DNA of 64,000 nucleotides from Cinclus cinclus (taxonomy: Eukaryota > Chordata > Aves > Passeriformes > Cinclidae). The stretch covers positions 5,427,234 through 5,491,233 of the forward strand of contig NC_085059.1 in NCBI RefSeq assembly GCF_963662255.1. The letters are read 5' to 3'. Of the stretch, positions 36,926 to 48,532 are shown piece by piece. Position 1 is the stretch's first letter. The number at the start of each line of letters is the position of its first letter. A program made the translations under genes and the position numbers. Below the pieces are notes generated by a model. The model had not been told where the DNA came from. It searched no databases and saw nothing but the letters and a program-made list of their open reading frames with translations.

Positions 36926-37353
36926 CCCTGCACGCACCGCCGCCGCTGCTCTCGCTCCACCCGCCGCCGCCGCCGCTGCGGCTCTGGCTGCCGGCCCCGG
37001 CACGGGCCCCGCACGGCTCCCCGCCGCCGCCCGGACGCACCGGCTCTGCTGCCCGGCCCGCGCCGCCCCCCCGCGCTCACAGCCGGGCTCTCCGCCGCAC
37101 CGGGGCGGAGCCGCCCACACGCCGTTCCTGAGCCTGCAGCGACACCGTGCGCTGCTCCGCCGCCCGACACACTTGGCCAGAGCGGCCGCCCATCTCTTCC
37201 TGACTGTCTGCCGACCCCGCTCGTCTTTCATTCTATTCTTTGTACTTTTGGTTATTTTGCTCTCCTCATTTATCTCGCCTGATAACTCGCAAGTCGGTTC
37301 CGGCTCCCAAGTGCTGAGGAAACAAGTCGAATCCTCCAACTCTGCTTCCGTAG

Positions 37354-37361
37354 CATCAGCG
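37354..37361 (-). promoter_or_regulatory. Candidate CGCT box upstream of E6
   Basis: CGCTGATG, the same octamer as in class B, inside an otherwise unrelated GC-rich stretch about 430 bp above the ATG. Its retention across diverged classes is the best argument that the box is functional. Confidence 0.35.
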
Positions 37362-38307
37362 GCGGACCGCCGAGTATTCTAATCGAGGCGGATATTTTTG
37401 GGATCCAGCTCCGCCCACTGATTAGAGTTAAGGCCGGTGGGCACTTGTCCTTTGCTGTTCCTTTCTTCCTTCTCGTTGTCATCTTTCATCCTTAGTAACC
37501 TCTTTGCGTCATTCCTTTATAGCATTTGCTTTTTCTTTTACTTTCTCTTCTCTCAATACTTTAATATCCTTTCTTTCTTACCCTCCTCCCTTTATGTTTA
37601 CAGCAATCGCATCTGAGACATACCGGTAAACTCGTTTTTAGTTCTTTCGTTCCTTCCTCTTCTCCTTTTCCTCCTTTCTGTGCATACAACATCATATGGC
37701 AGAGATGAGATCTCCTACATAAGAACAGAATCCACAACAGTCAAGCCCTCAAACACTTGTGCGTGTGTGGCTAGTACAAAGAGTCCCAATCTTCCAAGAA
37801 TACTGAAAAAGCAACCACAGCTTCCAAGTGCTCTTCCTATGTCTCAGTGAAGAGCTGTTCTTCAGCCTCATCTTCCACTTGTATAATCAATGTCAAGCTC
37901 TTGCTTCCCCATTGAGGCAGGCTTGCACTGTCACAATAGCACACCGAGAACCTCGGTGTCCGGGGGCATGAGTCCCCACCAAACGCCTCGCTTTCATCAG
38001 CATGAGCAACCTGACATGCAGCCAGACTGCAGCCATGAAGGTAACACCACGACATTCTCGCTAAGGACATCCCCTTGACTCCCAATGCAGCAACTCCACG
38101 AAATGGACTGTGGTCCTTCCTCCAGCCCTGCTGGCTGCCACCCACTCACGCTGTGCCTGCAAGCAGCAGGAAAAGAACAAGCGCAGACAGTGGTGCCGGG
38201 CTCATCCAGGAGGATCAACATTTGGTCAATCCAACAGAAAGATGCCACAACTGAAAAGAAGTCAAACTACATCAATCCTTCAGATTCATCCGCTTTACGT
38301 GCAAGTG

Positions 38308-38313
38308 ACTTAC
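38308..38313 (-). other. Conserved minus-strand splice-donor sequence in E6-E7 spacer
   Basis: Class C version: CTGCAG|GTAAGT, a perfect donor consensus, preceded by TTGATTTTCTGAAGAAC. Confidence 0.42.
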
Positions 38314-40672
38314 CTGCAGCATCATTGATTTGTTCTTCAGAAAATCAAATATTTTGAGAACAAGAGTATTGATTTGAAATTATATTTTCAGTTAACATGA
38401 TCCGTTTTTCTGGGCAAGCCGGACAGAGAAAAAATGTTTCTGTTTTTTTCTGCACAAACTGGACAGTGTTCAATGTCTCTTATGTGCTTCTATCGCAGGA
38501 GAAGCAAGGCAGAACGCTTAAAACCTAAGGACATTCTCTCAAAGTGAAACTCAGCGGAGAAGATCACAGTACACATCCCACACACTGGTGGAAAATGTTC
38601 TAAACCTGACATTTGACAGTGTAAAATTCAGCAGTCTGCATCTTATCCAATTTTACCAACACCATGCATATATCAGAGAAACTAAACAAAACACAAGGAT
38701 GGGCAGGGTCAAAGAAAGGAGAGAAAGAATCCCTGAAGATCCCATTCTTCCCCTTCTTTCCCTTCCCAGAGCAGAGGTAACCAAGGAGAGGTTCAGAGTT
38801 GGGTCAGCATCATCATCCAAAGTTTGAAAAGCTTCTCTTTGTGCAACAACATTCCAAATCAAAAGCAACTAATTGAAGGCAAGCATGGCAGATATGCTCC
38901 AAACAGCAATACCATGAAGAACAACAGCACCATAACATCTGCAGAACTTCTGGAGATCCTGACAGCATCCCAGGCAAGCAGCATTGTGCCCTGGGACACT
39001 TCCAGAGGTTTTCTACAGAAATCCTTCATCTCTTGCCATGGGAGTGGCATCTCCATAACTAAGGAAATGTTCTCGACTTTTTGCCCAGTGATGCAAACCA
39101 TATTCTAGCCACGTTCTCTATTCCCATCAGTCCACAATATCCTCTATATATGGTCACTCTCCCTGCGATGCACTTCCAGGTGCTACTCAGTGCCACTTGC
39201 AGGACCGCTGCCAGAATACTCAGACACTGCTCCAGCTGTAAACTCCCCTCTGAGCAGGACCCAGGCCTTTGCATACCCTCATCTTCCCTCATCATCGGCA
39301 CCAGGAGCATACAGAGGCCTGCACAGCCTCCCACTGTCTAGCAAACAGATTTCCCAGCTTTTTGAACTTCACCTGGAATGCTTCAGCCTTTTCAGCAACC
39401 TCATATGGAAATATAACCGAGTTGTACATGGAGTTGTACTTTGGAGCTCTTTGAGATTCTGCCATTAGAGCTCTGAGCTCTGATCCCAGTCCACACGGGT
39501 TTTATTACTCAAGAGAACCAAACCAAATGCCTATACACAATAGCAACAATGATATCAAATGGGTGGGAGAATTTCCACCGGAGAACACCAGGGCTGTGCT
39601 GCTGTGTAGGGTTTGACGTGTACGTACACATAGCTCAACACCATCCCACCCATAATCTCAACAAGACAACATCCCACCGCTCATGTGGCCACCGTTGCAG
39701 GCTAAAACTAGGAGAAGTTCCCTGGGGCTGTTGAGTCCCGGGGGCAGGAGATGGCACTTCGCAGCGTTTCATCACGGACAGCTGGATTTGGGCTTTCTGG
39801 CCTCTCCTGAACCCTCAGGAGGCTTTTGAAACAATGTGGCACTCCAGGAAAATTTTGCAATAACACCAAACAGGCCAGTGTCCTTCAAGCTACTTCTCAG
39901 GCCGGTAACACAAATCCTCAACCAGGGCAACATGAGCAGCAGAAAAAAGAAATTATCTCTTTGTAACACTTAGCTCAGGACACACTCTCTCCCCTTTGTA
40001 ACACTCACCTCACAGCAAATTCCTCTGCCCGCAACCTTATGCTATTAAGCAAAGCAAGAAGATACAACCAAAAAGGAACATAGCAGAAGTTCCCACTGCT
40101 TTCCCTACTTTCTTAATGACTCCGGTTAGGAAACCAAAATGGGAATTTATCCCCTGAAGTTCCAGTTGCCATCTTGCATCAAATCCCTTGCAAAGGAAAC
40201 AGAAGTGAGAAAGATTTCGAAAATAAAACAGACTAACAATTAGAAAGTTCGCAGATAGAAAGGGAACTGAACAGATACGTAGTGTCTGGGGGACAGAAAT
40301 CATCACAGCCTGAGTGTCCTTGCATCCGATCAAGCAAGATCGGGTGAAAACGCTAGAAAGCAGAAAGCAAAAGCATTGTCTTCAAAACTGATACCTCCGG
40401 ACATCTCTTAGGGCTACAAAAGTAATTTCGTTCAAAGGGAAAAACACACACCCAGAACAGGAAACCTCTGCTACGCACCCCAACTAATCCGAGAGACCAT
40501 AATACATTAATTTCCCACACGCGGCAGATGGAAAGGCGCCATTGTTATCCCTAAGCACCCACTGAGAACCCAGCGTCCCTAAGCAATGGGAACGGAGCCC
40601 GCCTGCAAACGGCAAGAACCCAGAGGGCGGATGAGGAGGAGCAGAGAAAGGAACGAAGGAAGCAGCACTGAC

Positions 40673-43201
40673 CGTGTCGAGGAGAGCGGAGGGCTCCGGC
40701 TGCGTGTCCTTGGCCGCGGCGCCGGGCGGCGGCGGAGGGAAATTGGGGCTGAAAACCATGAGGTCGCTCTTGGCCGCGCCGTCCGCCACGCACAGGCTGC
40801 GGCTGTGGCGCTGCGAGTACGACCAGCTGCCCACTTCGCTGGCGCACACCAGCGTCGTGGGCCCGGGCCCCGAGAGCACGGCCGCCCGCGGCGCCCAGCG
40901 CGACGCCCCGTACAGCACCAGGGCCAGCAGGAACAGGCTGGACACGGCGCAGATCGCCACCACCAGCCACACGTTGGTCGCCGCGCTGGCCGCGCCGGCG
41001 CCGAGCTCCACGCCCGACGCCGACCGCGACCCCGACCCCGACCAGGACGACGACGAGGACGAGGAGGAGGAGAGCGACGATCCCGGGCCCGCGGCCAGCG
41101 CCGCCTCGGCCGCCTCGAGCAGCGACACGCTGAGCGTGGCCGTGGCCGAGCGCGCCGGCTCGCCGTGGTCGCGCACGACGATCAGCAGCCTCTGGCGAGG
41201 GCCGTCCGCCTCGTCCAGCGGCCGCGCCGTGCTCACCTCGCCGCTGTAGAGCCCCACGCGGAACGGGCCCTTGCCCCGCGGCTCCCACAGCTCGTAGCGC
41301 AGCCACGCGTTGTAGCCCGAGTCGGCGTCCACGGCGCGGATCTTCGCCACCACCTGGCCCGCCGGCGCCCCCCACGCCGCCCACGCCCACAGCGTGCCCG
41401 AGCCCGAGCCCGGCCCCGAGGACGCCTCGGCCGCCACGGCGCCCGCCTCCGCCGCCGAGCCCGCGGGCGGCAGCAGCAGCGCCGGCGCGTTGTCGTTCTC
41501 GTCCAGCACGAAGAGCTGCACCGTGGCGTTGCCGCACAGCGGCGGCTCCCCCGCGTCCACCGCGCGCACCTCGAACTGCAGCACCTGCAGCTCCTCGTAG
41601 TCCAAGGGCTGCAGCGCCCACAGCCGCCCGCTCTCCGCGTCCACCGACACGTAGCTCGACGCCGCACGCCACCCGCCGCCCACGGCCCCCGACGACCACG
41701 ACGGAGCCGCGGCCCCGCCGCCCACGCCGCCCTCCCACACCGAGTAGCTCACGCGCCCGTTGCCCGCCTCGTCCGGGTCCCGCGCCCACAGCCGCGCCAG
41801 CTCCGCGCCCGCCGCGTTGTTCTCCCGCGCCAGCACCGTGTACACGGCCTGCGAGAACGCGGGCGCGTTGTCGTTCACGTCCGACACCGGCACCCGCAGC
41901 CCGCGGCTGGCGCGCAGCGCCGGCGCCCCGCCGTCCTCCGCACGCACCTCCACCTCGTACTCCGACACCCGCTCCCGGTCCAGCGCCTCGCGCAGCACCA
42001 GCGAGTACGAGCCCGCGAACGTCGCCTCCAGACCGAACGGCGACGCCGGCCACACCCAGCACCGCACGCGCCCGTTCGCCCCCGAGTCTCGGTCCGACAC
42101 GCTCAGCAGGGCCACCACCGTCCCCACCGACGCGTCCTCCGACACCGGCACCGACAGCGACGTCACCCACACCTCCGGCGCGTTGTCGTTCACGTCCAGC
42201 ACTTCCAGCACCACCTTGCAATGACCCGACAGCGGAGGCGTCCCCTTATCTGTCGCTTCGATCTGTATCTCATATGAACGAATCTCTTCATAGTCCACGG
42301 TGCCCGCCAGATGTATGTCACCCGTCCTCGCATTTAAAAGGAAAATCTTTATCCCATTCTCAGGAAAAGTATTACTGACACTAAATGTCACTTCACCATT
42401 ACTTCCCAAATCCGGATCTGTGGCATTCACCCTTGCTACAAGCGTTCCCAAGCCTGCATTCTCTGGCACCTGCATTTTATACACCGACTGGTTGAACTGG
42501 GGCGCGTTGTCGTTTGCATCCAGCACCGAGATCAGCAGCTCCATTGTCCCTGTCAGAGACGGCCGGCCCCCGTCACTCGCCGTCAGCACCAACCGGTGAA
42601 CGGGAATCGTCTCCCGGTCCAGAGGTTTCGTGAGCACCAGGAATAGGGATTCTCGGTATTCCTCACTCCGGTGCAAATCCAGAGAGAAATGCTCGCTGGG
42701 GCTGAGTGTGTAGGAGAGCTGCGCATTCTCTCCGATATCCGCATCCGACGCGCCCTCCAGCGGGAAACGAGACCCCGGCACAGACAATTCCGCGATGCTG
42801 AGGTTTTTTCGGGCGGCGGGGAAGACGGGGGCATTGTCGTTGATGTCGGTGACCTCCAGCTGCACATGGAAGACGCGCAGCGGCCGCTCCAGCAGCACCT
42901 CCAGGCGCAGCGCGCACGGCGCGCTCTTGCCGCACAGCTCCTCCCGGTCGAGCCGCGAGCTCACCAGCAGCGCGCCGCTCGCCCCGCTCACCTCCACGCT
43001 CGCCCGCCGGCCCTGCGCCACCAGCCGCAGCCGCCGCGCCTCCGCCTCGCCCGCCTCCAGCCCCAGGTCCTGCGCCAGACGGCCCACCACCGTGCCGGCC
43101 TTGGCTTCCTCCGGCACCGAGTACCGCACCTGCCCGCCCGCCAGCGCCCAGGCCGCCTGCAGCACCAGCACCCGCAGCACCGCACCACAACGCTCGCCCA
43201 T
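40673..43201 (-). CDS. PCDHA: E7: protocadherin-alpha variable exon, complete, distinct EC3
   Basis: This 843-codon exon, the shortest complete one, runs from ATG 43201 to the donor at 40667-40672. EC2 starts with SIAELSVPG as in E3 and carries the private HRSEEYRES. EC3 is type IV: MQVPENAGLGTLVARVNATD, FPENGIKIFLLNARTGDIHL and VDYEEIRSYEIQIEATDKG, seen only here. Most of the length difference comes from the Gly-Ser linker, which has only four six-base units. The juxtamembrane segment reads WSGSG with one extra Ser in the Ser run, as in E5. The membrane helix is at about 743-766. The upstream flank is class A; the downstream flank is class C, the short 3.75-kb spacer shared with the promoter of E6. 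Confidence 0.96.
41397..41420 (-). repeat. In-frame hexamer repeat (Gly-Ser linker), E7, 4 units
   Basis: Two CCCGAG units, then CCCGGC and CCCGAG; the shortest allele in the array. Confidence 0.95.
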
Positions 43202-43656
43202 CCCTGCACGCACCGCCGCCGCTGCTCTCGCTCCACCCGCCGCCGCCGCCGCTGTGGCTCTGGCTGCCGGCCCCGGCACGGGCCCCGCACGGCTCCCCGC
43301 CGCCGCCCGGACGCACCGGCTCTGCTGCCCGGCCCGCGCCGCCCCCCCGCGCTCACAGCCGGGCTCTCCGCCGCACCGGGGCGGAGCCGCCCACGCGCCG
43401 TTCCTGAGCCTGCAGCGACACCGTGCGCTGCTCCGCCGCCTCACGCCAGCCGCCACACTGCCTCTGCCTCCGCTCCGTCATGGCTGTTTCCTCCGCTTTT
43501 GCTCTTCCAACCGTGATCGTTTTCATTTTATTCTTCCGTTATTTCCTTTCTCTTCTCTACCGTTTTCTTTAGCCGTTCTTGTAACTCGCAAGAAGCCTCC
43601 GGCGCCACACAGCAGTGAAAACAAGTCGCATCCACCCATTCTCCTTATGTGGCTTT

Positions 43657-43662
43657 AGCGTT
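43657..43662 (-). promoter_or_regulatory. Candidate CGCT box upstream of E7
   Basis: AACGCT in class A context, about 460 bp above the ATG. Confidence 0.33.
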
Positions 43663-44800
43663 AGACCAGAAAATGTTGTAATCGAGGCAGAAGCTCTTCA
43701 CAACCAGCTTCACCCAGCGATTAGAGGTAAGTCCGTCGCGTGCTGCTCATCTCCTTTGCGGTTGTTTCGTTTCTCCTCTTTGTCATCTTCTGCTCCTAAT
43801 TACCTCCTTCAGACCATCTCATGTCTTTCTCTTCTATCACTTCTTTAATATCCTCCTTTCTTGCGCTCCACCCTTCCTGCACCCTGTGAGAGCATCTGTG
43901 CCAAACCAGTAAACTCGTCTGTCCGTCCATCCTTCCTCTCTGGAATCCTTCCTTCTCGTCCCTCTCCTTACGCACACACACTCTGCTCTTCTCTCCTGTT
44001 CTCTCTTTCATCTCCTTTGTCTCATTAATCAATGTCTTGTTCCACGTGATTACATCACCCTCCCCATGAAGCACCAACACGCCACGGGTAGCAGTTCCCG
44101 TTCCTCTCTGCTCTCGTCTTTCATCTCTCCAGTCAAGGAACAAACTTCCTGCTCACTTCAAGTCTGTGCCGGGCTGACAGAGCGCTCTTGCACCTCAACG
44201 TCTGGAAGGAAACCACGCTCTGCAGACCCCATCCTCTCAAGGGAGAGAATTCACAGCCCTCTGAAACACTGGACAAATCCCGAGGTACCCGGACATTACT
44301 GCAAACAGACTTCACTAAGCACAGACAATCCAGGGCAATCTTTACTCCAGGGATTCAAACACACCACGGCTCAGCAACCAATTCCTCTTGAACGCTGAAT
44401 AATTACGGAACAACCACAGCTCCAAACACTCTTCATACACCTCGATGAAGAACCATTCTTCAGGCCTCATTTGGCACCTGTATGATGAATGTACCTTTCT
44501 GCCGTCATGTTCCAGGCAGGCCAGCACAGTCAGAAACACACAGCGAGATTGTCCATCCCCAGGGGCATTACAGCCCGTGGAATGCCTCTGTGCAGCCTGA
44601 TCCACAGGGTAAAGGCAACAAAGTCATTGTATCTCTGTCGTTTTCTCTGGCAACGCACGCCCGACTCCCACCACATCCACTCTGAGAAATGGTTTGGGGT
44701 CCCTTCTGCATCCGTGCTTCTGTTATTTGCCCCTACTCTGTCTGGACAAAGAAGACAGAAAGGAGAGGAGGCAGTGGCACACTGTTGATCCAGGAAAGCA

Positions 44801-44867
44801 ATCATAGAATTTCTTACACTGGAAGGCACCCAGAAGGATCATCCAGCTGAACTCCAAATCCAGGCAC
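44801..44867 (-). mobile_element. CR1-like LINE 3' fragment (E7-E8 spacer)
   Basis: Same 67-bp class A fragment. Confidence 0.6.
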
Positions 44868-44952
44868 GTTTGGTCAATCCAAAATGAAGAATCCATGGCC
44901 AAAGACATATCAAGGTACAACTGTCATTCAGACTCATCTTTAGGGAACAGCA

Positions 44953-44958
44953 ACTTAC
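44953..44958 (-). other. Conserved minus-strand splice-donor sequence in E7-E8 spacer
   Basis: Class A copy of the GTAAGT donor. Confidence 0.4.
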
Positions 44959-47765
44959 CTCAAGCATCCCTGCCTCCTTCTTCAGAAAAGATTTACATTC
45001 AAGGCAGGGAATTGGTTCTGAAGTCTGTTTTCCTTCAATGTTATCAGTAATTTCAGGGGAAGAGGAACACGGGGAAATGACCCACATTCTGCAAAAGCCT
45101 CTAAATCACTGAACAGAGCACAGTGCACTTCAAACACTTGTATCACATGCCAAGTAGGAGAGACCTGGCAAATCCAAGGACATTCTCCCAGCGTCAACCT
45201 CAGCTTAGAAGATTGGAAAATCCATCCCTCATACTGATGGTCAGCTGCTGGAGACTCTCCTACCTGACAGCGGCCAAAATTCAGCAGTCTGCATTTCATT
45301 CGCTGTTACCAACACATTGCCAATGCAAAATAAGAAAAAAAAAAACAAACCCGAGGTTTCTGGTAAAATGAGAGAAGAAAACTAGAAGATCGCATTCCAT
45401 CATATCAAAATGCCACGTCTGGCAACATCTTGATTATGGACAGAATTTTCTCCACTCACTCTCAAGACAAGAGCATGAATGTAAACAAGGTGAGCTTCAG
45501 AGAAGGGTAATCGAGCAAGACTGAAATTTCAAAAAGCTCCTATTTAGCCAACACCATATTTTCAAAAGCAAGTGCTCTGAGATGGGTAAGGATGATGTCC
45601 TCACATCTGGCAGGAAGGGCATGGAGAATACCAAGGATAGACAGCACTTCAGAAGGACCTGAGAAGATCCCAGGCATGCAACCCCAAGGAACGGGTGACT
45701 TCACAAGGTTCCCCAGTGGAATCCTCCACCCCAAGCTCTGGGAAATCAATCTCCAGCTGAGCAGCTGGAGCTTTCTTGCCCAATGACAGAGCTTGTGCCA
45801 CACAGCATCTCCAGTTCCTCCCTACAGAAACTTCCCCACTCAGAGTCACCCTCTCCATGATGGAGGGCCCAAGCAATACTCCATGCCACTCGGAGGATTG
45901 CAGCTGCAGCAGCCAAACCGCCCCACCACAACAGCTTGGCCCAGCAATAAAACCCACTCTGAGCACAATCCAGGCCTTCACACATCCCACCCTTCCTTCA
46001 CAATTGGCACAAACAACTTATGAAGGGATGCAAAACCACAGAACTTCTGCCAGGCCCTGTGAAATTCACACTAAATGCTCTGTGCTTTTTCAGCAGTCTC
46101 AGATGGAAATGATGTGTTCTCATCACAGAAGCACACATGAGAGATGTTTAAAATTCTGGGATCAGAGTGACACCTCTGATCCCGGTGCAGATTGATTTGG
46201 TTTTGAGAGAACCACACCAAATGCTGAAGCACAAGCATGGTCACAGTATCCACTGTAGGGGAGAATTTCTACGATGATATCAGGGCTGCTCTGGAAGGTT
46301 TGCTGTGGTTGTGCAGGCATCACGGTTGAGCATGACCAGGGGTTGATCACCCCATTTCTAAAGAGGCTGATCATCCAAATGCTCAGGTCAGAGAAATGTG
46401 GCACACACAGATTATACCCTCCTCCTCAGCACATCCTCCTCCAAATCCCACTTGACAAAGAGATAGGAACAGTCAAATTCATATCAAGAGATGAGGAAAT
46501 TGCTATCGATGTGCATCCCTACACAGGAACTGCAGCAAGCTCAAGTCCTACCCTCCCACATTGCATTTCTCAAAGAGGGAAGTGATTCATGGAACAAAAT
46601 TCATCATCGCATTTCCTCTTACCATCATATATTGCACAATAATGATGTAACAGCACAAATTACTTCCCGTGGAGGGAGATCTTCATCACCCCAAAGGACT
46701 CTGTGGCCATTTCAATAGCACACAGCACAGCAAGTTCCACAAAGCCTCCAACCGGAGAACCTTAGAACCTTGCAATGGATCCCACAGTGAAGCAAACTGT
46801 GCCCATCCCACCTCATAGTTTTCTCTAGGTTACATTCATTCATCATAGGTATCCTTCATTCATCACTCTAACTCTAAGATATGAGTTCTCAAGACAACCA
46901 CAGCATCACTAATTCTTGTCTTAAGACAGGGCCCATGGACATCCCAATGAATCCCACCTTCCTTGGGCAACTCTTCCCTCTGCTCAAGGGTGCATAAAAA
47001 ATAAACCCCTGAGCCTTACTCCACCACTGCTGCAATCACTTTCATAAACATGCTACAGTTGTCTTCTTCCAAAGGAAGCAATGAAGATATAAGGGAAAAG
47101 ATTCTAGTAGAAGTCCATACTGCCTTTCCTAACTTCTTAAGGACTCTAATGATAGAAACTAAAGGCAGAATTGTTGTTTCCACAAAGAGCCAAATATTTG
47201 AAGTCCCAGATGTCATTTTCTGTCCCATCTCTTCCTAGGAAAATAAAAGAGGACAGGCACCAAAAAATAATCCAGTCCTAATACCAACATGGTCTGCAGT
47301 CAGCAAAGGCATTAAGTCAATACAAAGGGACTGGGGGATTGTTACCACCACAAGGAGTTTTGTATTCGTGCACCAAGCTCACACCGAAACCCTACACGCA
47401 ATGAAGTAAGAAAGTTGCCTGCAAAGCTGTAACCTTGGGCACCTCTCACTGAAACCGGCAGTGATTTCATTCGAGGGTACAACTCCTGCCCAACGAGGCA
47501 ACACTCAGCTGCGGATGGTAAATGCTCTGCCGTCCATAATAGCTTATTGCTGCTTCCACGCACACCAACAAATTGTGAAATCACGAGAGGACATGGCGTG
47601 AGATGGAAATGTCCAATTAATATCCTCTAACACCCCCTGCCATGAGAGAGCAGGGGCAGAGCCGCGCTACATGGAGGAACTACCCACGGGGCGGGAGAAA
47701 ATTAACAGAGAAGTGAAAAGGCGGGGGAGGAGAGAACGAGAGACGAGCAAGGAAGCAGCACTGAC

Positions 47766-48485
47766 CGTGTCGAGGAGAGCGGAGGGCTCCGGCTGCGTGT
47801 CCTTGGCCGCGGCGCCGGGCGGCGGCGGAGGGAAATTGGGGCTGAAAACCATGAGGTCGCTCTTGGCCGCGCCGTCCGCCACGCACAGGCTGCGGCTGTG
47901 GCGCTGCGAGTACGACCAGCTGCCCACTTCGCTGGCGCACACCAGCGTCGTGGGCCCGGGCCCCGAGAGCACGGCCGCCCGCGGCGCCCAGCGCGACGCC
48001 CCGTACAGCACCAGGGCCAGCAGGAACAGGCTGGACACGGCGCAGATCGCCACCACCAGCCACACGTTGGTCGCCGCGCTGGCCGCGCCGGCGCCGAGCT
48101 CCACGCCCGACGCCGACCGCGACCCCGACGCCGACCAGGACGACGAGGACAAGGAGGAGGAGAGCGACGATCCCGGGCCCGCGGCCAGCGCCGCCTCGGC
48201 CGCCTCGAGCAGCGACACGCTGAGCGTGGCCGTGGCCGAGCGCGCCGGCTCGCCGTGGTCGCGCACGACGATCAGCAGCCTCTGGCGAGGGCCGTCCGCC
48301 TCGTCCAGCGGCCGCGCCGTGCTCACCTCGCCGCTGTAGAGCCCCACGCGGAACGGGCCCTTGCCCCGCGGCTCCCACAGCTCGTAGCGCAGCCACGCGT
48401 TGTAGCCCGAGTCGGCGTCCACGGCGCGGATCTTCGCCACCACCTGGCCCGCCGGCGCCCCCCACGCCGCCCACGCCCACAGCGT

Positions 48486-48532
<47 letters not shown>

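Larger units (their letters stand above)
36926..40672. repeat. Spacer between E6 and E7, class C, single copy
   Basis: This is the shortest spacer (3,747 bp) and the only one without a close copy. Similarity to the other leaders ends at about 37163. The region above contains a candidate CGCT box (37354-37361) and a segment near 37400-37430 that aligns with the class A upstream region. Further on, boxes near 38205-38250, 38300-38350, 38540-38600 and 39570-39630 align with classes A and B at reduced identity. It lacks the CR1-like insertion of class A and the microsatellite of class B. It may best preserve older spacer sequence. I see no gene. Confidence 0.82.
43202..47765. repeat. Spacer between E7 and E8, class A-I
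   Basis: Class A throughout: GC-rich leader, CGCT box 43657-43662, pyrimidine-rich plus strand, CR1-like fragment 44801-44867, A tract near 45330. The block at about 46575-47360 is subtype I, matching the spacer at 1548-6097, including the sequence beside the donor. A few-base deletion near 47546 distinguishes it from that copy. I see no gene. Confidence 0.85.
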
